This document shows, one piece after another, positions 18,045 to 25,249 of a stretch of 64,000 nt of DNA. A program made the translations under genes and the position numbers. The notes beneath the pieces are model-generated. The model did no database searches and was not told the DNA's origin. It was given only the letters and a program-made list of their open reading frames with translations. Source of the stretch: Phycisphaerales bacterium UBA2421 (GTDB taxonomy: Bacteria > Planctomycetota > Phycisphaerae > Tepidisphaerales > Tepidisphaeraceae); the NCBI GenBank assembly GCA_002343075.1, contig DDRH01000044.1, forward strand, positions 28,208-92,207. Direction: 5' to 3'. Each line of letters opens with the position of its first letter. Position 1 is the first letter of the stretch.

Positions 18045-19274
18045 ATGATTTCTCTGTCCGATGCCCAAAACCTCGACTCTGGCGATCCTTTGGCTCATTT
18101 GCGCGGGGCGTTTTGCCTTCCGGCGGGGGTGGTTTATCTGAACGGAAACTCGCTGGGCCTGCTGTCGGCGCCCGCCGAGGCGGCGATTGGGGCGATGATT
18201 GATCAGTGGAAGGCGAAGGCCGGTGGCGCATGGATGGACCCCGCTGACGCGTGGTTTGACTACACCGAGCGGGTTTCAGCCCGGCTGGCGGCGTTTGTGG
18301 GGGCGGAGCGGGGGGAAGTGATCGCGACCGGTTCGACCACCTCGAACCTGCACCAACTGCTCGCCACATTCTACCAGCCGACCCCCGCGCGGCCGGCGAT
18401 TCTGATCGATTCGCTGGCGTTCCCGTCCGATGCGCACGCCGTCCAGAGCCACCTGCGTCTGCACAGGCTCGAACCGGAGACGCACCTGCGAAAAGTTGCT
18501 TCGCGCGACGGCGCTACGATCGACGAAGCCGCAATCGAAGCGATGTTGCAGGCCCCCGGCGTTTCAATGGCCATTCTCCCCGCGGTGGTATATGGGAGCG
18601 GGCAACTGATTGACATGCCCCGCATCACCCGTGCCGCGAAACAGGCAGGGGTGATGCTCGGGTGGGATTGCAGCCATGCCATCGGCGCGGTGCCGCTGAA
18701 TTTTGGCAAGCTTGATTGCGATTTTGCGTTTTGGTGTCACTACAAATACATGAATGCCGGGCCGGGCGCGGTGGCGGGGATGTATGTAAACCAGCGACAC
18801 CTGACTGCGAACCCGGGGCTGGCGGGCTGGTTTGGCATGGACAAGTCGCGGCAGTTTCTCATGCAACACACCTTCGAGCCGGCAGCGGGCGCGGGGCGGT
18901 TTCAGGTAGGCTCGCCGCATCTGCTTTCGCTGGCGGCACTGCGCGGGTCATTGTCGCTGTTTGATCGCTCGGATATCGCGAGCCTGCGAAGCAAATCGCT
19001 CGCGCTGACGGAGTTTCTCTTCAGATTGATCGACGAACGACTTGCGAAACACGGCGCGCAAATCGTCACTCCGCGCGAACCCCATCGCCGCGGGGGGCAT
19101 GTGAGCATCGCGCACGAAAATGCCGAGCAAATCTGCAAGGCGATCGCGGCGGAGGGAATTGTGACCGACTTCCGCCGTCCTGGAATCATCCGCATCACGC
19201 CGGCAGCGATGTATAGCACGTTTGAGGAGTGCTTTCGCGCGGTGGAAGCCATCGATGTCGCCCTTCAAAAATGA
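18045..19274 (+). CDS. kynU: Kynureninase
   Basis: A PLP enzyme that cleaves kynurenine to anthranilate and alanine. The 409-residue protein has YLNGNSLGL near 31-39, the DxSHAIGAVPL segment near 205 (PLP-binding Asp), and CHYKYMNAGPGAVAGMYV near 228, where the Lys forms the Schiff base. AGWFGMD and FQVGSPHLLSLAAL complete the kynureninase pattern. The start is the ATG at 18045, 27 bases after the previous stop. No other tryptophan-degradation gene is in the window, so it may act alone in recycling or feed an unlinked pathway. Confidence 0.95.
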   Translation: MISLSDAQNLDSGDPLAHLRGAFCLPAGVVYLNGNSLGLLSAPAEAAIGAMIDQWKAKAGGAWMDPADAWFDYTERVSARLAAFVGAERGEVIATGSTTSNLHQLLATFYQPTPARPAILIDSLAFPSDAHAVQSHLRLHRLEPETHLRKVASRDGATIDEAAIEAMLQAPGVSMAILPAVVYGSGQLIDMPRITRAAKQAGVMLGWDCSHAIGAVPLNFGKLDCDFAFWCHYKYMNAGPGAVAGMYVNQRHLTANPGLAGWFGMDKSRQFLMQHTFEPAAGAGRFQVGSPHLLSLAALRGSLSLFDRSDIASLRSKSLALTEFLFRLIDERLAKHGAQIVTPREPHRRGGHVSIAHENAEQICKAIAAEGIVTDFRRPGIIRITPAAMYSTFEECFRAVEAIDVALQK

Positions 19275-19312
19275 GCATCGACCGCGGCTGCGGGCGTGGT
19301 ATCATTGGGGCC

Positions 19313-19540
19313 ATGGATTGGCAGCAACATATCGAACGTGTGCCCGGCGTCATGCTGGGAAAGCCGGTTTTTCGAGGGACTCGCATCACGGTTGAATTCG
19401 TGCTTGAGCGGCTAGCGCAAGGCGCAGTCGCCGAAGATCTGATCAAGAGCCACCCCACTCTCACGCAGGAGCACATCAAGGCATCGCTGGCTTACGCCGT
19501 TTCTGTGGTTCGGCAAGATGAAATGTTGCTGAGCAAGTGA
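19313..19540 (+). CDS. DUF433 domain protein (antitoxin-type)
   Basis: The ATG at 19313 begins MDWQQHIERVPGVMLGKPVFRGTRI split by the conserved GKPVxRGTRI core of DUF433, followed by VEFVLERLAQGAVAEDLIKSHPTLT and an ALAYA helix: the whole 75-residue domain. DUF433 proteins are predicted antitoxins with a winged-helix fold, usually paired with a downstream DUF5615 PIN-like toxin. Here the next frame is only a stub of such a toxin (see 19542). The gene is therefore an intact antitoxin left from a broken module. Confidence 0.85.
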   Translation: MDWQQHIERVPGVMLGKPVFRGTRITVEFVLERLAQGAVAEDLIKSHPTLTQEHIKASLAYAVSVVRQDEMLLSK

Positions 19541-19541
19541 T

Positions 19542-19598
19542 ATGAGATTCCAGGCTGACGCGCATGTTAGCACCGAAATGGTCTCGATGATTCGCTAG
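19542..19598 (+). pseudogene. Truncated DUF5615 toxin remnant
   Basis: The 18-codon frame MRFQADAHVSTEMVSMIR begins one base after the DUF433 stop and ends at a TAG. It matches the start of DUF5615 toxins, which typically read M-K/R-F-L-A-D-x-N-V-S followed by a helix. Nothing similar continues in the other frames downstream. I read it as a toxin inactivated by deletion or early stop. Short, so the match could be partly chance, but position and orientation fit exactly. Confidence 0.55.
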
Positions 19599-19627
19599 CC
19601 GCGGCCCGAATCTTCACGGAGTAATCA

Positions 19628-20332
19628 ATGACCGCTAAAGAAGTCATCGCCGAATTGAAGACATTCGCGAATGAGCAGACCAGGAAGACTCTCATGACCC
19701 ACGGCGCAAAGGAGCCGTGCCTCGGTGTGAAGATCGAGGATATGAAGAAGATTCAGAAGCGCGTGAAGATGGATTACCAGCTCGCGCTGGATCTTTATGA
19801 CACCGGCATCGCCGACGCCATGTATCTCGCAGGGCTGATCGCCGATGACGCGAAGATGACAAAGAAGGATCTGCAGAAGTGGGTGGATGCCGCCGACAGC
19901 CCCTGGGTTGCCGAGTACGCGGTGCCGTGGGTCGCCTCGGGCAGCCCACACGGGCGGGAAATGGCCTTGAAGTGGATGAAGTCCAGGCAAGAAACGGTCG
20001 CCGCTGCGGGCTGGCAGACCTACAGCAGCCTGGTTGCGACGAAAGACGATGCCGAGCTTGACCTGACCGAGATAAAGTCGCTCCTGCAGCGTGCGGCGGA
20101 GACGATTCACGATCAGCCGAACCGTGTAAAGTACGTAATGAACGGTTTTGTGATCGCGGTGGCCTGCTACGTCAAACCACTGCACAAGCTCGCGGCGGAT
20201 ACCGCCAGGGACATTGGCAAGGTGTCGGTTGATTTAGTCGGATCGTGCAAGATCCCCAGCGCGCCAGAATACATCAAGAAGTTCGCCGCCCGCAGCCCGA
20301 TCGGGAAAAAGCGGAAGTCGGCGAAGTGTTAG
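19628..20332 (+). CDS. DNA alkylation repair protein (AlkD-like HEAT repeat family)
   Basis: A 234-residue all-helical protein that fits the short DNA alkylation repair (AlkD-related) family: IAELKTFANEQTRKTLMTHGA, ACLGVK-like EPCLGVKIEDMKKIQKR, then repeated helices with ADAMYLAGLIADD, SPWVAEYAVPWVASG and GWQTYSSLV, and a basic tail PIGKKRKSAKC. AlkD relatives excise bulky alkylated bases by a HEAT-like solenoid. The catalytic Asp/Trp set of true AlkD is not certain here, and members of this subgroup are often only annotated by fold. It lies between two decayed toxin-antitoxin modules. Confidence 0.8.
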   Translation: MTAKEVIAELKTFANEQTRKTLMTHGAKEPCLGVKIEDMKKIQKRVKMDYQLALDLYDTGIADAMYLAGLIADDAKMTKKDLQKWVDAADSPWVAEYAVPWVASGSPHGREMALKWMKSRQETVAAAGWQTYSSLVATKDDAELDLTEIKSLLQRAAETIHDQPNRVKYVMNGFVIAVACYVKPLHKLAADTARDIGKVSVDLVGSCKIPSAPEYIKKFAARSPIGKKRKSAKC

Positions 20333-20435
20333 CGCGGGGGCTGCCCACCGACTTCCACCACCTCGGCTGCCAGATGTCGCCCACGATGCTTGCGAGGCTG
20401 TTCGAGACGATAATCGCCGCTCGCGAACGAGCAAA

Positions 20436-20603
20436 TCACAATGGCAGCCACTCGACTCGGCGGGTCGCGCGCTGGAGGATCATCTGGTCTTCCAACTCTC
20501 GTCTGCCGTCGGCTTGCGCGGTGAGGCAGTCGATCTGGCGTTTCTGACGCGCCAACGGAATGCGTCGATGAAAGTTATGGTCAATGTAAAACGCCGGAGG
20601 CAT
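20436..20603 (-). pseudogene. DUF5615 toxin remnant (frameshifted/decayed)
   Basis: Reading the minus strand from an ATG at 20603 gives 55 residues: MPPAFYIDHNFHRRIP, then QIDCLTAQADGRRELEDQM and ILQRATRR before the frame breaks into VEWLPL and stops. The segments D-H-N, V/I-D-x-L-T-A-Q-x-D-G and L-x-R-A-T are the order seen in DUF5615 PIN-like toxins. The expected following T-x-D-x-D-L motif is missing, though DLLVRERR appears in another frame just downstream. It starts five bases after the DUF433 stop at 20609, so the pair was an operon. Confidence 0.6.
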
Positions 20604-20608
20604 ACCGC

Positions 20609-20927
20609 CTACTCCGGCCGGGTCCGCTTCAGCTCATGAGCGAGGCGCCGAACCGTCGACTCTTGCTGCCGGGCAACCCACTGTTCGACACCGGCGCACC
20701 GGGCTTCAATCTCGCCATCAACCCGCGCGCGATTGTCGTAGTAATAAGCCAGCGCGGCGTGTGCCTTGCGCCAGCATAATGTCGGGAAACTGCGCCCGCA
20801 GTTGTGTGGCGTCCGAGCCGTATGCCAGATGACTTTCTATCAGGACAGACAGCTCTATCCGAGTGCCAACGATGACAAGCTGCCCGGCGGTGTTGGCGAC
20901 GATGTGCGGATGCTCGGTAACGACCAT
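20609..20927 (-). pseudogene. DUF433 antitoxin gene with a frameshift
   Basis: The ATG at 20927 gives MVVTEHPHIVANTAGQLVIV then GTRIELSVLIESHLAYG and RAQFPDIMLAQGT, a clear DUF433 start. The frame then runs to a stop at 20718. Shifting one base near 20762 restores the expected continuation, AALAYYYDNRARVDGEIEAR, and runs on to a TAG at 20609. One extra base explains the break. It may be a true pseudogene or an assembly error. The module lies on the opposite strand from the intact DUF433 copy at 19313. Confidence 0.75.
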
Positions 20928-21010
20928 TTCGTGTACTCCAGATCAGAATTTACCGCAGATCGGAGGCGCATTGACGGGGATTTCGACAAGTCTTGTCACT
21001 ACAACACGCT

Positions 21011-22174
21011 TCAACTCACCGCTTCCACACGCGAAATTGCGTCCTTGAGCTTGTCCAAATCCGGGTCGCCGAGCAAATACACCACTTCACCCATCACCGG
21101 GCCCCACAGCCGGGGCATTTGGGGGTGATGCGCGAATGCGATGCCAAGGTTATGCATGATCTGGTCGTGTTTGAGCGTGTAATGCGCGCCGTCGCGCCGG
21201 CCGACGTGGGCTACGAAATTGTGCCTTGTGTAGCGGGGAATGATATTTTCGCCGTACAAAGCGAGTCTTGCCCATGCGGTGTAAAGATCGACGTCGGCGG
21301 AGTAGTTCATCATGTCCATGGTAAACCCGCCTGGCGGGCGGACGTTGACCTCCAGGCCGTAGTAATCGCCGTTATCCAGTTCAAAAAACTCAAAATGAAA
21401 GAACCGCTCGCGAATGCCGAACGCCTTCACACTGCGCCGGCCATCCTGAAGGAGTTCCTCGGGGATATCGCGAAGCGTGTGATAATGAAAAACCAGCCGC
21501 TGCTGCACGATTTCCATGATGTTGGCCGAATATCGCAGCGACGACTCAAAAATCACGTTCCCGTCGCGATCGGCCAAGCCGTCGTAAGTGACAATTCGCC
21601 CTTTGACGAACTTTTCAATCACCATGTCTCCGGGCAGTGGGTCGAGCCTGGCTTCCAGCTCCTTTAGATCGTTCACCTTGGTCGCGCCCGATGCGCCCAC
21701 GCCGACATCGGGCTTGAGGATCAACGGAAACCCCACCCGGTTGGCAAACGCAATTGCCTGCTGCCGGCTCACGATCAGCTCTGCGGGGGCCACCGGCACA
21801 CCGGCGTCGCGGAAGCAGTCTTTCATGCCCAGCTTGCGGCGATTGCGCAGCAGGTCTGCAGGCTTTTGACCATAAACGCCAAACGCCTCGCGCAGCCGGG
21901 CATCGTGTTCGAGCCAATGCTCATTGTGCGACTCGATTCGGTGCAGCGGGCCGTGCCTGTGGACGATCGCCTCTGCGGCGCGGTGCAGATCGTCGGGCTT
22001 GTTAAACATGTCGGGAATGTAGATGTAATCAACCATCGCGGCGCGGAGATCGTCGGGCATCTCCCACGCCGGCGATTCGCCCACGCCGAACACGTTTGCC
22101 CCCGCATCGCGCAGCGCGAAGACGAAATATTTATGGTTCGGTGGAAAATGGGGGGAGACGAGGAGAACGTTCAT
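21011..22174 (-). CDS. ATP-grasp family ligase (carboxylate-amine ligase type)
   Basis: A 387-residue soluble protein. The N-terminal Rossmann-like part (MNVLLVSPHFPPNHKYFVFAL) leads to an ATP-grasp domain: NRRKLGMKDCFRDAGVPVAP (about 109-128), the lysine strand FPLILKPDVGVGASGATKV (about 148-166), IEKFVKGRIVTYDGL (adenine hinge) and the metal-binding YGLEVNVRPPGGFTMD. It should activate a carboxylate with ATP and join it to an amine or thiol. The substrate is unknown. It follows an esterase gene on the same strand, with a large inverted repeat between them. Confidence 0.85.
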   Translation of the reverse strand: MNVLLVSPHFPPNHKYFVFALRDAGANVFGVGESPAWEMPDDLRAAMVDYIYIPDMFNKPDDLHRAAEAIVHRHGPLHRIESHNEHWLEHDARLREAFGVYGQKPADLLRNRRKLGMKDCFRDAGVPVAPAELIVSRQQAIAFANRVGFPLILKPDVGVGASGATKVNDLKELEARLDPLPGDMVIEKFVKGRIVTYDGLADRDGNVIFESSLRYSANIMEIVQQRLVFHYHTLRDIPEELLQDGRRSVKAFGIRERFFHFEFFELDNGDYYGLEVNVRPPGGFTMDMMNYSADVDLYTAWARLALYGENIIPRYTRHNFVAHVGRRDGAHYTLKHDQIMHNLGIAFAHHPQMPRLWGPVMGEVVYLLGDPDLDKLKDAISRVEAVS

Positions 22175-22215
22175 TGAGGCGGCCTGTTCAAGTTTTCGAA
22201 GTCATTTCAGAAATC

Positions 22216-22355
22216 AGAATGGCGAAACCAGAGATTCGAATCAAGCCAGAATGCCAAATAACCAAAGCCATTGCACAGGAATGCTTCCCTCACCGGACCA
22301 GGTAATTCGGCATTGGAGTTTCGGACTTAATTCGGATTTCTGGTTTCGTCATTCT
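22216..22355. repeat. Long imperfect inverted repeat (dispersed palindromic element)
   Basis: The left arm (22216-22263) contains AGAATGGCGAAACCAGAGAT. The right arm (22301-22355) read in reverse contains AGAATGACGAAACCAGAAAT, and the match continues through CCGAATTAAG-type words to GGT/ACC at the loop end. A 37-base loop separates the arms. The arms could form a hairpin of about 50 base pairs with mismatches. Words such as GAAACCAGAAATCCGAAT are, to my memory, common intergenic repeats in planctomycete genomes. Confidence 0.7.
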
Positions 22356-22394
22356 GGCTCTAGCTGCCGTAGACATTCACTGCAAGAAACAACG

Positions 22395-23153
22395 TTAGAA
22401 CTCCATATTCGACAGAAAATGCGCCATCTGCTTGCGCCACCACGGCCAATCGTGGTTGACGTCGTGGCCCCAGATATCCAGCCAGTGACGAATGCCCTTG
22501 TCATTGAGGATGCGCGAGAGCGCGTGCGTCTCGGCGAGGCACTCGGCCTCGTAGCTGCCCTGCCCGCAGCAGAGGATGATGTTGCTGTCCTGCAGGCGTC
22601 TTAGCTGGGCTTCGTCGGTCAGGTTGGCCATGTAGTGCAGCGGGTTATTGAAATAGACCGCCGGGTGGCCGTAGTCGTAGTCGTCTACATGATCGGTCCT
22701 GAAATGCCGGGTGGAATAGACCCCGCTGAGGCAGATGGCCGTGTTGCAAAGCTCGGGGTGGCGGAAAAGGAAGTTGGCCGCGTGATAACCTCCGCCAGAA
22801 CAACCAGTTACGATCATTCGTCGGTCGCTTAAATCGGCATGCTCCTCAATGAGAGGCAGGACTTCATCAATGACCGCCGACTCCCATATCTCATGTCGCG
22901 CGGCACGATCCCAACTGCCGATGCTGGTGTTGCTCCATGATTCCCAGTCCCGGCCGTCAACCGCCCAGACCTGGATCTTCCCCGATTCGATCCACGGGGC
23001 GGCGGCGGCGATCATGCCGTGATCGGCGTAATCCCAAAAACGGCCGTCCGATGAGGGAAATGCGAGCATTGGCATGCCCGAGTGCCCGTATCGCTTGGTT
23101 TCAAACGTCTGGCCGAGCCGTGGGCTGTGCCAGTTGAAGTATTTCTCGTGCAT
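22395..23153 (-). CDS. Esterase family protein (putative esterase D-like fold)
   Basis: The start at 23153 (MHEKYFNWHSPRLGQTFE) is preferred over an in-frame ATG at 23204, whose extra residues look random. The 252-residue alpha/beta hydrolase has the nucleophile elbow TGCSGGGYHAAN (Ser near 122), FPSSDGRFWDYAD in the oxyanion region and a final WGHDVNHDWPWWRKQ with the catalytic His. That is the pattern of the PF00756-type esterase family. There is no signal peptide. It precedes an ATP-grasp ligase; the two may make and break the same kind of bond. The substrate is unknown. Confidence 0.85.
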   Translation of the reverse strand: MHEKYFNWHSPRLGQTFETKRYGHSGMPMLAFPSSDGRFWDYADHGMIAAAAPWIESGKIQVWAVDGRDWESWSNTSIGSWDRAARHEIWESAVIDEVLPLIEEHADLSDRRMIVTGCSGGGYHAANFLFRHPELCNTAICLSGVYSTRHFRTDHVDDYDYGHPAVYFNNPLHYMANLTDEAQLRRLQDSNIILCCGQGSYEAECLAETHALSRILNDKGIRHWLDIWGHDVNHDWPWWRKQMAHFLSNMEF

Positions 23154-23373
23154 AATCGAACGTTTCCCGGTCGCGCCACGGATTCCATCCGGTGCTGCGA
23201 CCATGAAAGAATTAACCGAAAAAGACTCGAAAGAGCAAACTATCCCCCTTGTTGCGTATACTATCTATGTCACGGGTCGCCGCTGGCGACCATCTACCTA
23301 TCAGTTACCCGGCGCATCGTCGCCCCGCCAATGTCGGTGGGCATGCGTTGCCGGGGAGTTTTCGGAGGTTGCC

Positions 23374-23943
23374 ATGAAGTTTGCCCGAATGACTTTCGCG
23401 AGCCTCGCACTGGCGATGCTGCTCCTGCCCGCTGTATTGCGCGCCGGCGAGTTTCCAAAGGAACTCTTCTACCCGCTTGACGAGAATCAGCAGGCGAAGC
23501 TCGACGCGTTGGTTGGAAAACCTGCTCCCGAAATGAAGCTGACCGACTGGAAAAACGGAGAAGTCACTTCTGCCGACATGAAGGGCAAAGTGGTTGTTGT
23601 TGACATCTGGGCCACCTGGTGCGGGCCGTGCATTGCCTCAATTCCACACAACAATGAATTGATGGAAAAGTATGGCGAGAAGGGCCTGATCGTCCTGGGT
23701 GTCTGCTCCAGTAACAGGGGGCAGGAAAAGATGGAACAGGTCGTCGAGGCAAAGGGTATCAAGTATCCGGTCGCGAAGGACGCGAGCCTGCAGGCGCAGA
23801 AAGACTGGAGCGTCATGTTCTATCCGACGTATGCCGTGGTCGATCGCGCTGGCAAAGTCCGAGCCATCGGCCTGACCCCCAACGGCGTGGAAACCGTGGT
23901 GCAGAAGCTGATCGAAGAAACCGTGACCGCAAGCGCAGACTGA
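23374..23943 (+). CDS. Exported TlpA/ResA-like thioredoxin
   Basis: GGAGG stands seven bases before the ATG at 23374, and a signal peptide follows (MTFASLALAMLLLPAVLRAG). The mature protein begins a TlpA-like fold with VGKPAPEMKLTDWKNGEV, then VVVVDIWATWCGPCIASIPHNN containing the redox CxxC (WCGPC) and the conserved cis-Pro region MFYPTYAVVD. It should reduce or transfer electrons to disulfides outside the cytoplasm. In planctomycetes many such genes are free-standing. The partner is unknown; the nearby nrf genes are too far away to link. Confidence 0.9.
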   Translation: MKFARMTFASLALAMLLLPAVLRAGEFPKELFYPLDENQQAKLDALVGKPAPEMKLTDWKNGEVTSADMKGKVVVVDIWATWCGPCIASIPHNNELMEKYGEKGLIVLGVCSSNRGQEKMEQVVEAKGIKYPVAKDASLQAQKDWSVMFYPTYAVVDRAGKVRAIGLTPNGVETVVQKLIEETVTASAD

Positions 23944-24259
23944 TGCGGCGTTTCACCGGGATGGGTCCTTGCCCGCTGGGAACGATTCCCATTCCGGCCC
24001 GGTTGATTCAGGCACGCTTGAGGTGGATTGTGGATAGCGCGACGACGCCCATAGCTGGCGGCGGTCGTATCCACAATCCACCCTCGTTTTCGCTTTGCGT
24101 TGATGTCGTCCGATTCCCGGGTTTCCCAGGATCGGCCGACCGGCTTGTCATCGCACCTTCGTCCCCGAGGGTGCCGCCGGCATGGTCCTCGGGTCGCGCG
24201 GCTGAAATATCCACTTGTTTTATCCGAACCCCTCTTGCGGTTAGAGTCTGCCGCGCAAG
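23944..24259. other. Intergenic region with a strong hairpin
   Basis: This 316-base stretch lies between the thioredoxin gene and the ABC transporter. No open frame has coding character. It contains the 15-bp-stem inverted repeat listed at 24022-24082. The promoter of the ABC genes should be near its 3' end, where CTTGTTTTATCC occurs at about 24214, but I cannot assign boxes with confidence. Confidence 0.5.
24022..24082 (+). terminator. 15-bp perfect inverted repeat downstream of the thioredoxin gene
   Basis: GGTGGATTGTGGATA (24022-24036) and TATCCACAATCCACC (24068-24082) are exact reverse complements around a 31-base loop that itself is GC-rich. CTCGTTTTCG follows the right arm, giving a modest T-run. 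It lies 79 bases after the thioredoxin stop. It could end that transcript or be a small palindromic insertion. Confidence 0.55.
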
Positions 24260-25180
24260 ATGAACGCCATCGAACTCACCAACGTCACCAAGACCTTCGG
24301 CAAGCATGTCGCGGTCGATCGGCTGTCGCTCGCCGTGCCCGCGGGGAGCATTTATGGGTTTATCGGGCCGAATGGCTCCGGCAAAACCACCACCCTGCGC
24401 ATGATCATGCGCATCTATCTCCCCGACTCGGGCAGCGTGCGCGTGCTGGGCGACGACCATCACAACGCACTCGACAAAGTAACCTACCTGCCAGAAGAGC
24501 GCATGCTCTACAAAAGCATGAAGGTGTACGATGTCCTGAAGTTCTTCTCCAGCCTCAAAGGTCACAGCACAAACAGGGCGGAGATGGATCAATGGCTCGC
24601 GCGGCTCAAGCTCGACGGCTGGGGCGATAAAAAGGTCGAAGCACTCAGCAAGGGCATGACGCAGAAAGTGCAGCTCATCGCGTGCCTCATCAGCAAGCCA
24701 AGCGTGGTGCTGCTCGATGAGCCGTTCAGCGGGCTGGATCCAGTCAACGCCGTGGTATTGCGCGACGCGATCTTTGATCTGCGCAAAACCGGCACCACCG
24801 TCATCTTCAGCACGCACGATATGAGCGTCGCCGAAAAAATGTGCGACCGCATTTTCATGATTTACAAGGGCAAAAAGGTGCTGGATGGCACGCTGGAAAC
24901 CATCCAGCAGCAATATGGCAGAGATACCATTCGGGTACGCATGGCGGGCGGGAATAATGGCTCACTCTCAGGGTTGCCAGGCGTCACCGGCGTTGTTGAT
25001 CACGGCAACCTCCAGGAACTTCGGGTTTCAGCCGATGCCAACCCGCAGGTCGTTCTACATGCGCTCGCTGAACGCGGCGCAGTCGAGCATTTTGAAGTAG
25101 CCGCACCCAACCTGCATGACATCTTTGTCCGCATCGCCGCACCCGATGATCAGCAGTTCGGGGAGAAGGTACTCGCATAA
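24260..25180 (+). CDS. ABC transporter ATP-binding protein (NatA-like)
   Basis: The 306-residue ATPase has Walker A GPNGSGKT near 37-44, signature ALSKGMTQKVQL near 128, Walker B VVLLDEP near 152 and the H-loop STHD near 184. The last 80 residues form the extra domain found in NatA-like export ATPases of the ABC-2 class (HALAERGAVEHFEVAAPNLHDIFVR). It is followed 69 bases later by its permease. The pair is probably an exporter of sodium, a lipid or a drug-like substrate; which one is not evident. Confidence 0.93.
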   Translation: MNAIELTNVTKTFGKHVAVDRLSLAVPAGSIYGFIGPNGSGKTTTLRMIMRIYLPDSGSVRVLGDDHHNALDKVTYLPEERMLYKSMKVYDVLKFFSSLKGHSTNRAEMDQWLARLKLDGWGDKKVEALSKGMTQKVQLIACLISKPSVVLLDEPFSGLDPVNAVVLRDAIFDLRKTGTTVIFSTHDMSVAEKMCDRIFMIYKGKKVLDGTLETIQQQYGRDTIRVRMAGGNNGSLSGLPGVTGVVDHGNLQELRVSADANPQVVLHALAERGAVEHFEVAAPNLHDIFVRIAAPDDQQFGEKVLA

Positions 25181-25249
25181 GAAGAGAGGGCAGTCGGCAG
25201 AAAGGTCTCCCTGCCCACCGCCGACTACAGACTGCTCACTGAGATGCCT

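Noticed and set aside
22301..22355. tRNA-like element around TTCGAATC words (22233 and nearby)
   Set aside because: No cloverleaf can be drawn; the sequence is explained by the inverted repeat.
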